Numbered from the stretch's first letter, positions 7,802 through 16,068 are shown. The stretch is 22,201 nt of DNA from Spirochaetota bacterium (GCA_029548025.1 JAKPOE010000054.1:1-22201); one strand, 5' to 3'. A program made the numbers and translations. The notes: a model not told the origin generated them from the letters alone.

Positions 7802-8424
7802 AGATTGCAGTTATAAACGAAACAAGTGCCGCGGATAAAAATGCTGATATCATGCAGGCGTTACAAAACAGAGGACATGAAATTATCAATGCAGGCATGA
7901 CCATAAGCGGACAGTCGCCGGAAATTACCTACATTCACACGGGATTGATGGCCGCTTTGCTGTTAAACGCAAAACGGGTTGACCTTGTTGTTGGAGGGTG
8001 TGGTACCGGACAGGGATTTTTAAACGCTGTAATGCAATATCCCGCTGTAATGTGCGGACATATTGTAACACCGCTTGATGCATGGCTTTTTGCGCAGATT
8101 AATGGCGGCAACTGTATCTCGCTTATGCTTAATCAGGGATACGGGTGGGCATCAGAGCAAAACCTTACTTTTATATTTGACGCATTGTTTTCGGTTCAAT
8201 GGGGAAACGGCTATCCAGCGCACCGTAAAGAATCACAGCAAAGCTCCCGCCAGCTTTTATCTGCCATTTCAAATCTGACGCATGCTTCCATGGCACACAT
8301 TATGCAGGCATTGCCCGATGAGGTGGTAAAGCCTGCTTTAGAATATCCTGGCTTTATTGATAGTATGGATGTACCATCGCTTGACGATGAACTTAAACAT
8401 GCCATCGTAGCAAGGATATCGTAG
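7798..8424 (+). CDS. RpiB/LacAB-fold isomerase, long divergent form
   Basis: The 208-residue product matches the RpiB/LacAB sugar-phosphate isomerase fold. It has the conserved GGCGTGQG motif with the likely catalytic Cys68, followed by VMCGHIVTPLDAWLFAQINGGN, which aligns with the His region after that motif in RpiB. Two things differ from ordinary RpiB (about 150 residues). The N-terminal Asp-His pair that helps bind phosphate is replaced by INETS, and there is a C-terminal extension of about 60 residues. The substrate may therefore not be a simple pentose phosphate. AGGAGG precedes the ATG, which overlaps the BKACE stop. Confidence 0.85.
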   Translation: MKIAVINETSAADKNADIMQALQNRGHEIINAGMTISGQSPEITYIHTGLMAALLLNAKRVDLVVGGCGTGQGFLNAVMQYPAVMCGHIVTPLDAWLFAQINGGNCISLMLNQGYGWASEQNLTFIFDALFSVQWGNGYPAHRKESQQSSRQLLSAISNLTHASMAHIMQALPDEVVKPALEYPGFIDSMDVPSLDDELKHAIVARIS

Positions 8425-8551
8425 TTCACGATGGCTGGATTATGGACAATCATACGGGATAAAAATATTTGGTGACAGCCATCCTGAACCATATTCCTGG
8501 TTTCAGGCGCTCTGTTACCTATCTGGATTCCGGGTCAAGCCCGGAATGACA
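8401..8551 (+). repeat. Three consecutive hairpins including a REP-like palindrome
   Basis: Hairpin 1 pairs GCCATCGT (8401-8408) with ACGATGGC (8428-8435) around the RpiB-like stop codon. Hairpin 2 pairs CCTGAA/TTCAGG plus CCA/TGG (8483-8507, one bulge). Hairpin 3 pairs ATTCCGGG (8527-8534) with CCCGGAAT (8540-8547) around TCAAG, flanked by CTGG and GACA. Hairpin 3 resembles the GGATTCC...GGAATGAC palindromes that occur as dispersed repeats in many bacterial genomes. None is followed by a T-run. They fill the gap before the IolD-like gene and could stabilise or attenuate the operon transcript. Confidence 0.6.
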
Positions 8552-8589
8552 TTGATAGAATAATGCTATTTTTCAAAGGAGCTACCATC

Positions 8590-10455
8590 ATGAACACAGG
8601 CATACAGCAAAGAGCGGCTGCCATTGCACGTCACAGCTCATTGCACAAAGCTGTTTTACAGGGAACTATCGCACAGTACCAGGACATCACTGTTTCAGAA
8701 GCTCTTGTACTTGGATTGTTACAACAGGGTGTGACCAGGTATTTTGGCATCTTTGGACATGGTTCAACCGCCATTGCGGAGGTCCTCCGTATTTACGAAT
8801 ATCACGGACTGGTGCACACCTATAACCTCAGACACGAGACGGCAGCTTCGCATGCCGCTACCATGCTCAATATGCTCACCGGCGAAGTGGCGGCGGTTGT
8901 TACGTCAATAGGGCCCGGTGCATTACATGCATTTGCAGGTTCGCTGGCATCAGCATCAAACGGTGCCGGCGTTTACCACATATATGGCGATGAAACAACC
9001 CATGATGAAGGCTTCAACATGCAGCAAATACCAAAGGATGAGCAGGCGCTGTTCCTTAAGCTGTGCAGTGTCATGGGGAATGCCTATGCACTGTACGAGC
9101 CATGGAGCGTTATCTCTGCGCTTAAACGCGGAGCGGTGTGCACAAAAGGGCTGCCGTTTGCTCAACCGTTTTTTTTGCTTGCGCCCATGAATGTACAGCC
9201 GGCAGTGCTTACACACTTTAATCTTTTGCAGCTTCCCCATGCACATCGCCATGTTCCTGTTGTGTGCTACGATGATGCTGTTTTTGAAAAGGCAACCGCG
9301 CTGGCAAAAAATGCAAAGCGGGTAACCATTAAGATTGGTAACGGCGCACGGGGTTGCGGCAGTTATATTGAAACGCTTGCCAACCTGCTTGATGCCGCTA
9401 TTGTCAGCGGTCCCTCAAGCGCCGGCATCGTTCCCTACACCAATCCCAGGTACATGGGCGTGGGCGGTTCCAAGGGTTCACTGTCCGGCAACTTTGCAAT
9501 GGAAGCTGACTGCATCATTGTTATAGGTGCACGCGGCGTGTGTCAGTGGGATTGCTCGGGCACTGCATGGAAGAATGCGCGTTCCATCGTCAACTTTAAT
9601 GTCAATCCATTTCACGCAGCTCACTATAACCGCTGTGTTTCAGTTGTTGGCGACGCACAGGGTAACCTGCAACGGTGGATTGAGCACCTGCGGGCTAACG
9701 GCTTTTCTATGGGCGATAGTCACTCTGAATGGTTTTTAGCATTACAGGAAAAGAAAGCACAATGGCAGGCATTGAAGCAGCAGCGCTTTGATTGCCCGGT
9801 ACTATTTGATGAGATGTGGAAGCGGGATGTGCTCACACAGCCTGCAGCAATAAAGACAGCATGCGATTTTGCGGATGAACACAATTATATAAAAGTTTTT
9901 GACGCCGGCGATGTGCAGGCTAATGGCTTCCAGATTATTGAAGATAAGCACGAGAAGCAAACCATAACCGAGACTGGAGCATCGTATATGGGCTTTGCAT
10001 CATCATCGGTGCTTGTTTCCGGCATTGTTGACAAAAAGATGATGGCTTTCTGCGGTGATGGCAGTTTTATAATGAATCCACAGATTTTAATTGATGGTGT
10101 TGAGCACGGTGCCAACGCTACCATCATTATTTTTGACAACAGAAGGATGGCAGCCATCACCGGCTTGCAGTATGCTCAGTATGGCAGCGAATACAAAACA
10201 TCGGATAGTGTTGCTGTAGATTATGTTGCGATGGCTCATTCGGTTCATGGTGTGCAGGGTATCTATGGCGGTTACACCCCTTCTGAATTGATGCAGGCAT
10301 TACAGAAAGCAGATCAATACAGGGGACTATCGCTCATACATGTTCCGGTATATTATGGTCAAAACGAGCTTGGCGGCATGGGTGTATTTGGCAGCTGGAA
10401 TGTTGGCAGCTGGTGTTCACAGGTTCAGGAGGAATATCACCGACAGGGCTGGTGA
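8590..10455 (+). CDS. IolD-like ThDP-dependent enzyme
   Basis: This 621-residue protein has the three-part layout of ThDP enzymes. The N-terminal Pyr domain contains GIFGHGSTAIAEVL and the cofactor-activating Glu83 in YNLRHETAASHAA. A central domain follows, and the C-terminal PP domain carries the ThDP/metal motif from Gly489-Asp490-Gly491 to Asn517. Length, the GIFGHG segment and the terminal SW-rich tail fit IolD (trihydroxycyclohexanedione hydrolase) better than acetolactate synthase. Cyclohexane-1,2-dione hydrolase is a related enzyme and an alternative role. The start at 8590 is set by AAAGGAG 8 nt upstream. It is the last gene of the plus-strand set, separated from the RpiB-like gene by 165 nt of hairpins. 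Confidence 0.85.
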   Translation: MNTGIQQRAAAIARHSSLHKAVLQGTIAQYQDITVSEALVLGLLQQGVTRYFGIFGHGSTAIAEVLRIYEYHGLVHTYNLRHETAASHAATMLNMLTGEVAAVVTSIGPGALHAFAGSLASASNGAGVYHIYGDETTHDEGFNMQQIPKDEQALFLKLCSVMGNAYALYEPWSVISALKRGAVCTKGLPFAQPFFLLAPMNVQPAVLTHFNLLQLPHAHRHVPVVCYDDAVFEKATALAKNAKRVTIKIGNGARGCGSYIETLANLLDAAIVSGPSSAGIVPYTNPRYMGVGGSKGSLSGNFAMEADCIIVIGARGVCQWDCSGTAWKNARSIVNFNVNPFHAAHYNRCVSVVGDAQGNLQRWIEHLRANGFSMGDSHSEWFLALQEKKAQWQALKQQRFDCPVLFDEMWKRDVLTQPAAIKTACDFADEHNYIKVFDAGDVQANGFQIIEDKHEKQTITETGASYMGFASSSVLVSGIVDKKMMAFCGDGSFIMNPQILIDGVEHGANATIIIFDNRRMAAITGLQYAQYGSEYKTSDSVAVDYVAMAHSVHGVQGIYGGYTPSELMQALQKADQYRGLSLIHVPVYYGQNELGGMGVFGSWNVGSWCSQVQEEYHRQGW

Positions 10456-10552
10456 ACAGGTGGGGACAACTCCTGTCCGGTTACTCCTTGCAGTAACTGC
10501 TATTTACGCAATGCATCCCTGTCACTGCCGCCATGAGCTTTTTTACCGGTAC
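10456..10552. other. Short convergent intergenic region
   Basis: This gap lies between the stops of the IolD-like gene and the minus-strand Fe-S gene. It has a 6-bp stem GTTACT/AGTAAC and a 5-bp GGACA/TGTCC pair but no T-run, so no clear intrinsic terminator. Confidence 0.4.
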
Positions 10553-12004
10553 CTATCCAGACACCTTTGAGCACTGTTTGCGAATGAATTGTTTTCTTTT
10601 GAATGCAAGGCATAGCCCATACAAACGGACAGCCAGCCGTACCATCATCGCAATCAGCCATTGCGTGATACGATTTGTTAACAGAGGGCTATCCAGAATG
10701 CTGCGTATCCTTTGCAGAGTTTTTGCATCGGATTTGTTAAGTACAGGGATTGTCTGGACATCATCAGTTTGAGGCGATGCAGGATGGAAATGCTCACGGA
10801 CAGAACGGGAAGAAATCCATCGCAGCAAAAAAAATATAATCCCTGCAAGAATATCCCGGACACGCCTATCCATCATAGCATTATGCGGCTGCCCTGCTGC
10901 TAACGAAACAACCTGAGTAAGATGCATTATTTTTATTTTTCGTCTGGTTACATACTGCGCAACTGAAAGGAAGATGTAGCAAGCAGGGCAGCCTGTCACC
11001 ATTACATCAGCCTTTGCATCCACACCCTCGCAGAGCCTTTTGTCAAGGCTATACAGCAGATACAGGGCAATTCCAAAAAGTGAGGCATTGCGGTAAAGCG
11101 ATGGTATTGTGGCTGCCCATCCGCAGCACAGCGATTTTTCTTTTGCATGCTCCATCTCAACAGATAAGCCGCCGCACCGTTTTACAATCTCGCGCATTGT
11201 TTTTTGCGGTTTGCCGTTGAGGTATCGTGACATGCAATTATCATGCACGGCAATCCGTATGGCAAGGGGAGCACTTATTGTAATATCGCCCTGTTTTATT
11301 TGCTGCAAAAGCCATTCTTCTATCGGGATTATAGTGATATTATAATCAATGCCATAATACTGGGGAAGTATCTCCTGAAGCATGGCTGCCTCGGCTTCCA
11401 TAAAGCAGATAACCTTTTTAACCTTCATGGAATGGAGCTTGTTTTTCAACAGCAAAGCCACCTTTTCAGTGATGTCAACAAGTCCCAGCTTATGAGCATC
11501 ACCACCACATCCCCATAACCCTTCACTCCCCGCAATGGGAATGGTGGAATTTTGAAACATTACATGGTCTAAAAGAAAAGGAACAAGGTTTGTATAAAAT
11601 CCGGTTAGCATAATGGTGCTATGCTTTTCATGGAGATTGTTTTCCCACTGTTTTAAAAAGTGTTTTTCTTTCCGAGTCAAAAGAGCCCCTGTTATTGCCC
11701 ATATATTCAGATACTCATTGGGGAAAACCAATCGTGCAATCCCCGGCAGGCCTTTATTGCGCTGGGCTTCATCATAACGTTCCAGAACAAGCTCGTATGG
11801 ATGTGATTGTGTTGGGCATATAACGTTGCAAGCGTTGCAGGTTGTACAATATGATAGCGATAGTGACTCATTAATTGAGCCTTCCCGTGCAATGATTCTA
11901 TCCCTGCGTGCTGCACCGGCTGGGAGCGAAACTACTGGACAAAAAGAAAGGCATTGACCACATACACGGCAGCGATTGTCACGAAACCAGCGGTATTGTT
12001 TCAT
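10553..12004 (-). CDS. Fe-S oxidoreductase subunit with a degenerate CCG domain
   Basis: This 483-residue protein is of the HdrD/GlpC type that passes electrons between flavoenzymes, quinones or disulfides. Two [4Fe-4S] motifs lie at Cys12/15/18/22 and Cys53/56/59/63. Two CCG-type domains follow. The second looks intact (LCCGWAATIP, then TGCPACYIF). The first has lost key cysteines: GCGGD where CCG is expected and CFMEAE where CTAG is found in the partner. A tail of about 100 residues has two hydrophobic stretches (LAGIIFFLLRW, LIAMMVRLAVRLYGLCLAF) that may touch the membrane. It starts 2 nt after the partner's stop, so the two are probably translated together and may form one complex. Confidence 0.88.
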   Translation of the reverse strand: MKQYRWFRDNRCRVCGQCLSFCPVVSLPAGAARRDRIIAREGSINESLSLSYCTTCNACNVICPTQSHPYELVLERYDEAQRNKGLPGIARLVFPNEYLNIWAITGALLTRKEKHFLKQWENNLHEKHSTIMLTGFYTNLVPFLLDHVMFQNSTIPIAGSEGLWGCGGDAHKLGLVDITEKVALLLKNKLHSMKVKKVICFMEAEAAMLQEILPQYYGIDYNITIIPIEEWLLQQIKQGDITISAPLAIRIAVHDNCMSRYLNGKPQKTMREIVKRCGGLSVEMEHAKEKSLCCGWAATIPSLYRNASLFGIALYLLYSLDKRLCEGVDAKADVMVTGCPACYIFLSVAQYVTRRKIKIMHLTQVVSLAAGQPHNAMMDRRVRDILAGIIFFLLRWISSRSVREHFHPASPQTDDVQTIPVLNKSDAKTLQRIRSILDSPLLTNRITQWLIAMMVRLAVRLYGLCLAFKRKQFIRKQCSKVSG

Positions 12005-12006
12005 GC

Positions 12007-13224
12007 TTAAAAATCCAGCTTTTTTACATCAACCCTGTGACGGTTTAACGAGAACAGCAGTGGTACCTGATGTTTTAAAACGCCAGCAAACAATGTTTGT
12101 GCTCTGTTTTTGTTAAGCCGTGCAGGTTTTTCGCCAATTGCCATCTGCAAAAGTTCCAGAATGTGATACACCGGCATTCTATTGAATGGATATAAAATTT
12201 GCCCCACCGTAAGCATCTGGAGGCAACCTGCACAGTAAACTGCAATGGCATCAGCACCCGTTTGTTTAGCTAACCCAAGAGAGCGAAACGTTTCATGAGC
12301 AATATCAACAGGATGATATCCCGATTTAACACTGAAGCCTCCGGCAATGCCACAACAGAGAGCATGGCTTCTGATCAATTTTTCTTCAATAACCTGTACA
12401 CCTATGCTGTTGAGAATCTTTCGCGGAATATCCATATAATCATTGCCGAAAATCTTGCCGTAGCATGATTCCTGTACTGTCACAGTCATATTTAATTTTT
12501 CTTTGATTACTATCTCACCTTTTTCCATCCGTTCCCATAGCCAGGGAAGTATATGCACAACCTCAAAATCAAATTTAACGCCAGATGATGGAAGGACATT
12601 GGTAAACATGTTGCGCCCTGCTGTACAGGGGATGATCATCTTCCGCACGCCTAACTTTTTAAAATATCGCTCCAGACGTTCCGCCACTTTGTACATCTCA
12701 TCGATAAGCCCCATGCGGTAATAGGTTTCGCCGCAGCAAACATCAAGGCTTCCTCTAATTTCCAGCCCTTCCAGAAGCGATGTTTGTGTTAAATAAGGGG
12801 CGGTAATGATATTGCAGCCGGGATACAATATTTCCGCACATTCAGAGGTATCCTTCCATTTTTCAATCAGTGCTCGCTCGTCATACGGCAGCCTGTCAAC
12901 GACATAGGTGCGGAAGTTTGTACTATGATTGGGGTCAAAATACCTTGCTCTCAGCGGCAGACCTTTACTGCGGTATGCATTATGCCATAGGTCAATTATC
13001 TGCTGAGCAGGATTACATCCCTGCGGACACACAAGGTTACAGGCAAAACAGGTGGTACACCGCTTCATTATTTTTGCAGAAACCCTGCCTCTGTTTAATT
13101 TTTTCCTTTCGCTGATAGCTTCATCAGGTTTCATCTGTAAAACCGGACATTGGTGCAAGCATTCCCCGCATTCTTTGCATCGTGATATATCAAATGGGCT
13201 TGTAAAGCTGCGCAATTGTTCCAT
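12007..13224 (-). CDS. Fe-S oxidoreductase subunit, HdrD/GlpC-like (two CCG domains)
   Basis: The 405-residue product has [4Fe-4S] motifs at Cys16/19/22/26 (CKECGECLHQCP) and Cys56/59/62/66 (CTTCFACNLVCP). Two cysteine-rich CCG domains follow: first YPGCN, VCCGETYYRMG, CTAG; second ESCYGK, LCCGIAGGFS, YCAGCL. Such subunits relay electrons from dehydrogenases (glycerol-3-phosphate, lactate, electron-transfer flavoprotein) or reduce disulfides; the partner dehydrogenase is not in view. The start is ATG at 13222-13224 with AAGGA 6-7 nt upstream. A TTG at 13242 extends the frame by six residues but lacks a Shine-Dalgarno. Its own palindromic operator lies just upstream, so it need not be cotranscribed with the CoA-ligase gene. 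Confidence 0.9.
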   Translation of the reverse strand: MEQLRSFTSPFDISRCKECGECLHQCPVLQMKPDEAISERKKLNRGRVSAKIMKRCTTCFACNLVCPQGCNPAQQIIDLWHNAYRSKGLPLRARYFDPNHSTNFRTYVVDRLPYDERALIEKWKDTSECAEILYPGCNIITAPYLTQTSLLEGLEIRGSLDVCCGETYYRMGLIDEMYKVAERLERYFKKLGVRKMIIPCTAGRNMFTNVLPSSGVKFDFEVVHILPWLWERMEKGEIVIKEKLNMTVTVQESCYGKIFGNDYMDIPRKILNSIGVQVIEEKLIRSHALCCGIAGGFSVKSGYHPVDIAHETFRSLGLAKQTGADAIAVYCAGCLQMLTVGQILYPFNRMPVYHILELLQMAIGEKPARLNKNRAQTLFAGVLKHQVPLLFSLNRHRVDVKKLDF

Positions 13225-13251
13225 ATCCAATTCCTTTACCAATCAAGGATG

Positions 13252-13277
13252 ATGGTACTATAAAATTATAGTACCAT
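13252..13277 (-). promoter_or_regulatory. Palindromic operator over the -10 of the Fe-S operon
   Basis: Arms ATGGTACTATAA (13252-13263) and TTATAGTACCAT (13266-13277) pair perfectly around AA. On the minus strand the right arm contains a consensus -10, TATAAT (13265-13270). The -35 is weak (GCATGT or TTGCAT near 13289-13296). The site is 28 bp upstream of the ATG at 13224. It differs from the TTATGCAATA operator, so a different regulator is implied. Confidence 0.75.
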
Positions 13278-13383
13278 TGTCATGAACAACATGCAACAAA
13301 TAAAAAACGTTGCTCCTGCACCAGCTCCAGAAACAGGTTCATTAAAAAGCTACACCATCATTTATCCATAATCACAGATTTTT

Positions 13384-15231
13384 TCAGTTTCGTGATAAAA
13401 CAGCCTCCCTGCCATTTGTCTTAAATGCTTCTTTGATTTTAACAAACTCATCGTATGTTAAAAGCCTGTAGGTATTGTCGCCTCGCTGGCGGAAATAAAT
13501 TTTCATGGTGGGGTTGTTATCAAGATTAAAGTTTTCTTTTTTAAAGGGCCTCACCATAATTTTTTGTGTATTGGTCACAGAAAATTTATCAATTATTCTA
13601 ATGTAATCCGGCATCCACTTTGGGTCCATCCCACCCTCTTTCTGCTGCTGCATAAACCAGTGGTACACTTCATCAGGATTAAAAGATGCGCCCTCTTTCA
13701 TCTGTATGGTAATCATAACCTTTTCATCGGAAACCTCGCTGGGGATGCCGTAAGCAATTGCAATGTCCACGCCTGGAATTCTGTGTGCATAATCAAGAAC
13801 GTTCTCAGCAGAAAAATTTTCGCCATCCTTGCGAATCCAGTCATCAGTTCGGCCATTGAAAAACAAATATCGTCTGCCATTGATGATTCGTATGTGCCCC
13901 AGATCTCCCGAATGGTACCACCCATCACGAAATTTTTGACTGGTTGCCTTTTCATTCCCAAAATATCCTTCAAATCTAAGGTTACTATCGCCAACCTTAC
14001 GGCATATCTCGCCCACGGCTTTATCATAATTAATCAGAGCTCCATTTTCATCTACTATGCCCGGCTCGCACTCCTTCCCTTCTTCATTCAATATTTTGAT
14101 AGATGAATCAACCCTGCCAACAGAATCGATTGGGTCCCCCGGAAGGTTGGCAGTGGTAATAACCGCTTCGGTTGAACCATAAATCTCGTAAATGTGCTCC
14201 ATGCCCAGGTAGCGCTTTAATTTTATACGATCGGTCACCGTTGCACCGTTTCCATACGCTTTGCGAAATTTATTGCGCGGATGATGTGCCAGCGCTGCTT
14301 CCACCGCTTCACCGCTGCCATACTTGCGCTCCAGTGCTTCAATAATGTAATGCAGTGGCTGCCCAACATAGTTAAGGAAGGTTACTCCATAGCGCAGCAT
14401 ATCCTCCTCAAAGGCGCTGGCAGAAAAACGCCTTTTCAAAACAAAGCTTCCGCCAACAATCAATTGCGGCAAAATTCCAATATACCATGCATTGGAATGA
14501 AACAACGGCATGGAAATATAACCGCGATCATTTTTATTGAGATGGACGGCAAATTGCACAATAAATCCTGCTCCCACCAGTTTAATATGGGTACAGGGAA
14601 CGCCTTTGGGCAGCCCTGATGTGCCGGAGGTATAGATGACAATGACGGGACTAAAATTATCAATTTTTGTTCGATAGTTTTTGGGGATATTTTCATGCTG
14701 AGCATGGTCAACAGCTTCCTCAAGGGAGTGGAACCCCTGAGCAGCGTAACCATTGTTGTTGCCAGCATAATAGATGTCATCTGCATGAATCACCGTACTA
14801 TTGTTGATGATTGGTGCAACCTCATGTACTGTGCTTTCATTGATAATGAGAAACGAGATGTTTGCCTGATCTATAACCTTTGCCAGTGTTTCCCCTCTGA
14901 ATCCGGTATTGATAGCAAAGAGGATAGAGTTGCTCAAACCCGCACCAAACGAGGCAAAGATAAATTCCGGGTTGTTATCCATGTAAACGCCAAAAGCAAG
15001 CCTTTGATTGTCATGCAACCTTCCACTTTCAATAAGCTTTTTACGCATGCTTAAAAAAAATGTTGCATAGCGCTTTGACTGTTTATACACCTCGTTATAC
15101 GTGTATTCACGACCTTCAAAGATAAAAAAGACCCGTTTTCGCCTGAACCAGAGCCAGTGCATTGTTAATTGAATCATTGTGCTGAAATTGACAAAGCTCA
15201 AATAATTGCGTATCAGTTTTTTAAGATTCAT
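13384..15231 (-). CDS. Fatty-acid/very-long-chain acyl-CoA ligase, FATP/VLACS type
   Basis: This adenylate-forming enzyme makes acyl-CoA from an acid, ATP and CoA. In the 615-residue protein the AMP-binding signature is at about 196-212 (VIVIYTSGTSGLPKGVP), followed by YGSTEA, DGWYHSGDLG, FNGRTDDWIRKDGENFS and the C-terminal lysine region TNTQKIMVRPFKKENF. The order and the FATP-style C-terminus point to the very-long-chain synthetase branch, whose substrates include long fatty acids and, in some members, bulky alicyclic acids. An N-terminal stretch, residues 11-30, is moderately hydrophobic. AGGAGG lies 9 nt upstream of the ATG at 15229-15231. It precedes the Fe-S pair on the same strand with a 159-nt gap holding a separate operator. 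Confidence 0.92.
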   Translation of the reverse strand: MNLKKLIRNYLSFVNFSTMIQLTMHWLWFRRKRVFFIFEGREYTYNEVYKQSKRYATFFLSMRKKLIESGRLHDNQRLAFGVYMDNNPEFIFASFGAGLSNSILFAINTGFRGETLAKVIDQANISFLIINESTVHEVAPIINNSTVIHADDIYYAGNNNGYAAQGFHSLEEAVDHAQHENIPKNYRTKIDNFSPVIVIYTSGTSGLPKGVPCTHIKLVGAGFIVQFAVHLNKNDRGYISMPLFHSNAWYIGILPQLIVGGSFVLKRRFSASAFEEDMLRYGVTFLNYVGQPLHYIIEALERKYGSGEAVEAALAHHPRNKFRKAYGNGATVTDRIKLKRYLGMEHIYEIYGSTEAVITTANLPGDPIDSVGRVDSSIKILNEEGKECEPGIVDENGALINYDKAVGEICRKVGDSNLRFEGYFGNEKATSQKFRDGWYHSGDLGHIRIINGRRYLFFNGRTDDWIRKDGENFSAENVLDYAHRIPGVDIAIAYGIPSEVSDEKVMITIQMKEGASFNPDEVYHWFMQQQKEGGMDPKWMPDYIRIIDKFSVTNTQKIMVRPFKKENFNLDNNPTMKIYFRQRGDNTYRLLTYDEFVKIKEAFKTNGREAVLSRN

Positions 15232-15592
15232 ATATAATACCCTCCTGTTATAAAAGATATATCGTTAGCCTAACCGGTATGTATACATAATCCATCAGTC
15301 ATGCTATCCTTTTCATAATAATACAAAATTGTATAATAAATACATTATAGAAAAAAATGATATACCTATTTGTAAGTTCATAACAATAGAATATTTGCGC
15401 AACAAAAAAATAATATATATGACAATGTTACATCATGACAACGATATGTAAACTTTTTAAAGAAGTTTTAATGTATTTTTAATAGGTAATGTTTGGTGGC
15501 ATACTATGCAGGAAACATAAGCATTATGATATAGCAACCAGGCTTTACTACTGTACACAAGAGGCTTTTCTTTCAATTATAAACAATTATAA
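15232..15592. other. AT-rich intergenic region with small palindromes
   Basis: There is no gene in this gap. It holds palindromes TATGTATACATA (15278-15289) and ATACAA/TTGTAT around AA (15321-15334), a spaced repeat TTACAT/ATGTAA (15428-15451), and an AT-only hairpin AATTATAA/TTATAATT (15575-15594) at the 3' end of the antitoxin gene. The first two lie upstream of the CoA-ligase gene and could be operators. No consensus promoter is clear. Confidence 0.45.
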
Positions 15593-15802
15593 TTATTGTA
15601 CCATTTTATCAATGGTTACAAACTTTGTCTTTCCACCCTTTTCACACTTTTCAAAGGCTTCTATTATCTTATCTTTTATATCCTCATATAATTCCCACAG
15701 GGATTTTTTTATGAGCGTGGAAGCGTCACAGTTATAATGTTTTTTAAGAATCTTTACTATCTTTTCCTCTTTTGCATTAAATCGTACACTTGTTACTGCC
15801 AT
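15593..15802 (-). CDS. Probable antitoxin (ribbon-helix-helix-like)
   Basis: This 69-residue protein begins MAVTSVRFNAKEEKIVKIL, the strand-then-helix pattern of ribbon-helix-helix antitoxins (RelB or DUF6290-like), followed by charged helices that would wrap the toxin. Its start overlaps the toxin stop by 10 nt and has a strong AGGAGG (15813-15818), so it may be translated in excess of the toxin. It lies downstream of the toxin gene, the reverse of the more common antitoxin-first order. Family assignment is by pattern only. Confidence 0.75.
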   Translation of the reverse strand: MAVTSVRFNAKEEKIVKILKKHYNCDASTLIKKSLWELYEDIKDKIIEAFEKCEKGGKTKFVTIDKMVQ

Positions 15803-16062
15803 TGATCATATACCTCCTCTCGCTTTCCTATATAAACAATATAAAAGTCATCATTTTCTATAAAGAACATTGTCCTGAATTTTCCTTTCCGTAATCGACA
15901 ATAATTTCTTCTAAAACTTCCTTTCACCTTTTTGACATCAAACAAATTCAAATCTTTTGTTAAATCAAGCGATACAAAGGCATTATGAAATCGTTTTACT
16001 ATCTTTGTCGGAATATCACTCTTCTTAATTGCTTTTTGAACTTCCTTATCATAATAAATCAT
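15793..16062 (-). CDS. RelE/ParE-family toxin
   Basis: The 89-residue product has the RelE/ParE-fold signature in its C-terminal half: a small core ending in CRLRKGKFRTMFFIENDDF, then YIVYIGKREEVYDQW, close to the family pattern of a conserved YRlr..fR, beta strands and a final vghR..vY. RelE members cut mRNA on the ribosome and ParE members block gyrase; the sequence alone does not decide. The ATG at 16060-16062 has no Shine-Dalgarno, consistent with weak toxin translation. It is followed by the overlapping antitoxin gene. A palindrome overlaps the promoter. Confidence 0.82.
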   Translation of the reverse strand: MIYYDKEVQKAIKKSDIPTKIVKRFHNAFVSLDLTKDLNLFDVKKVKGSFRRNYCRLRKGKFRTMFFIENDDFYIVYIGKREEVYDQWQ

Positions 16063-16068
16063 GTTTAC

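Noticed and set aside
8523..8551. Rho-independent terminator before the IolD-like gene
   Set aside because: The 8-bp hairpin has no T-run on either side; it looks like a dispersed palindromic repeat instead.
8563..8589. Upstream ATG (MLFFKGATI) for the IolD-like gene
   Set aside because: The clear Shine-Dalgarno AAAGGAG lies inside this extension and serves the ATG at 8590.
8590..10455. Calling the gene iolD and the set a myo-inositol operon
   Set aside because: The protein is IolD-like, but iolB, iolC, iolE and iolJ are missing and BKACE is not part of the known route; related ThDP enzymes such as cyclohexane-1,2-dione hydrolase fit about as well.
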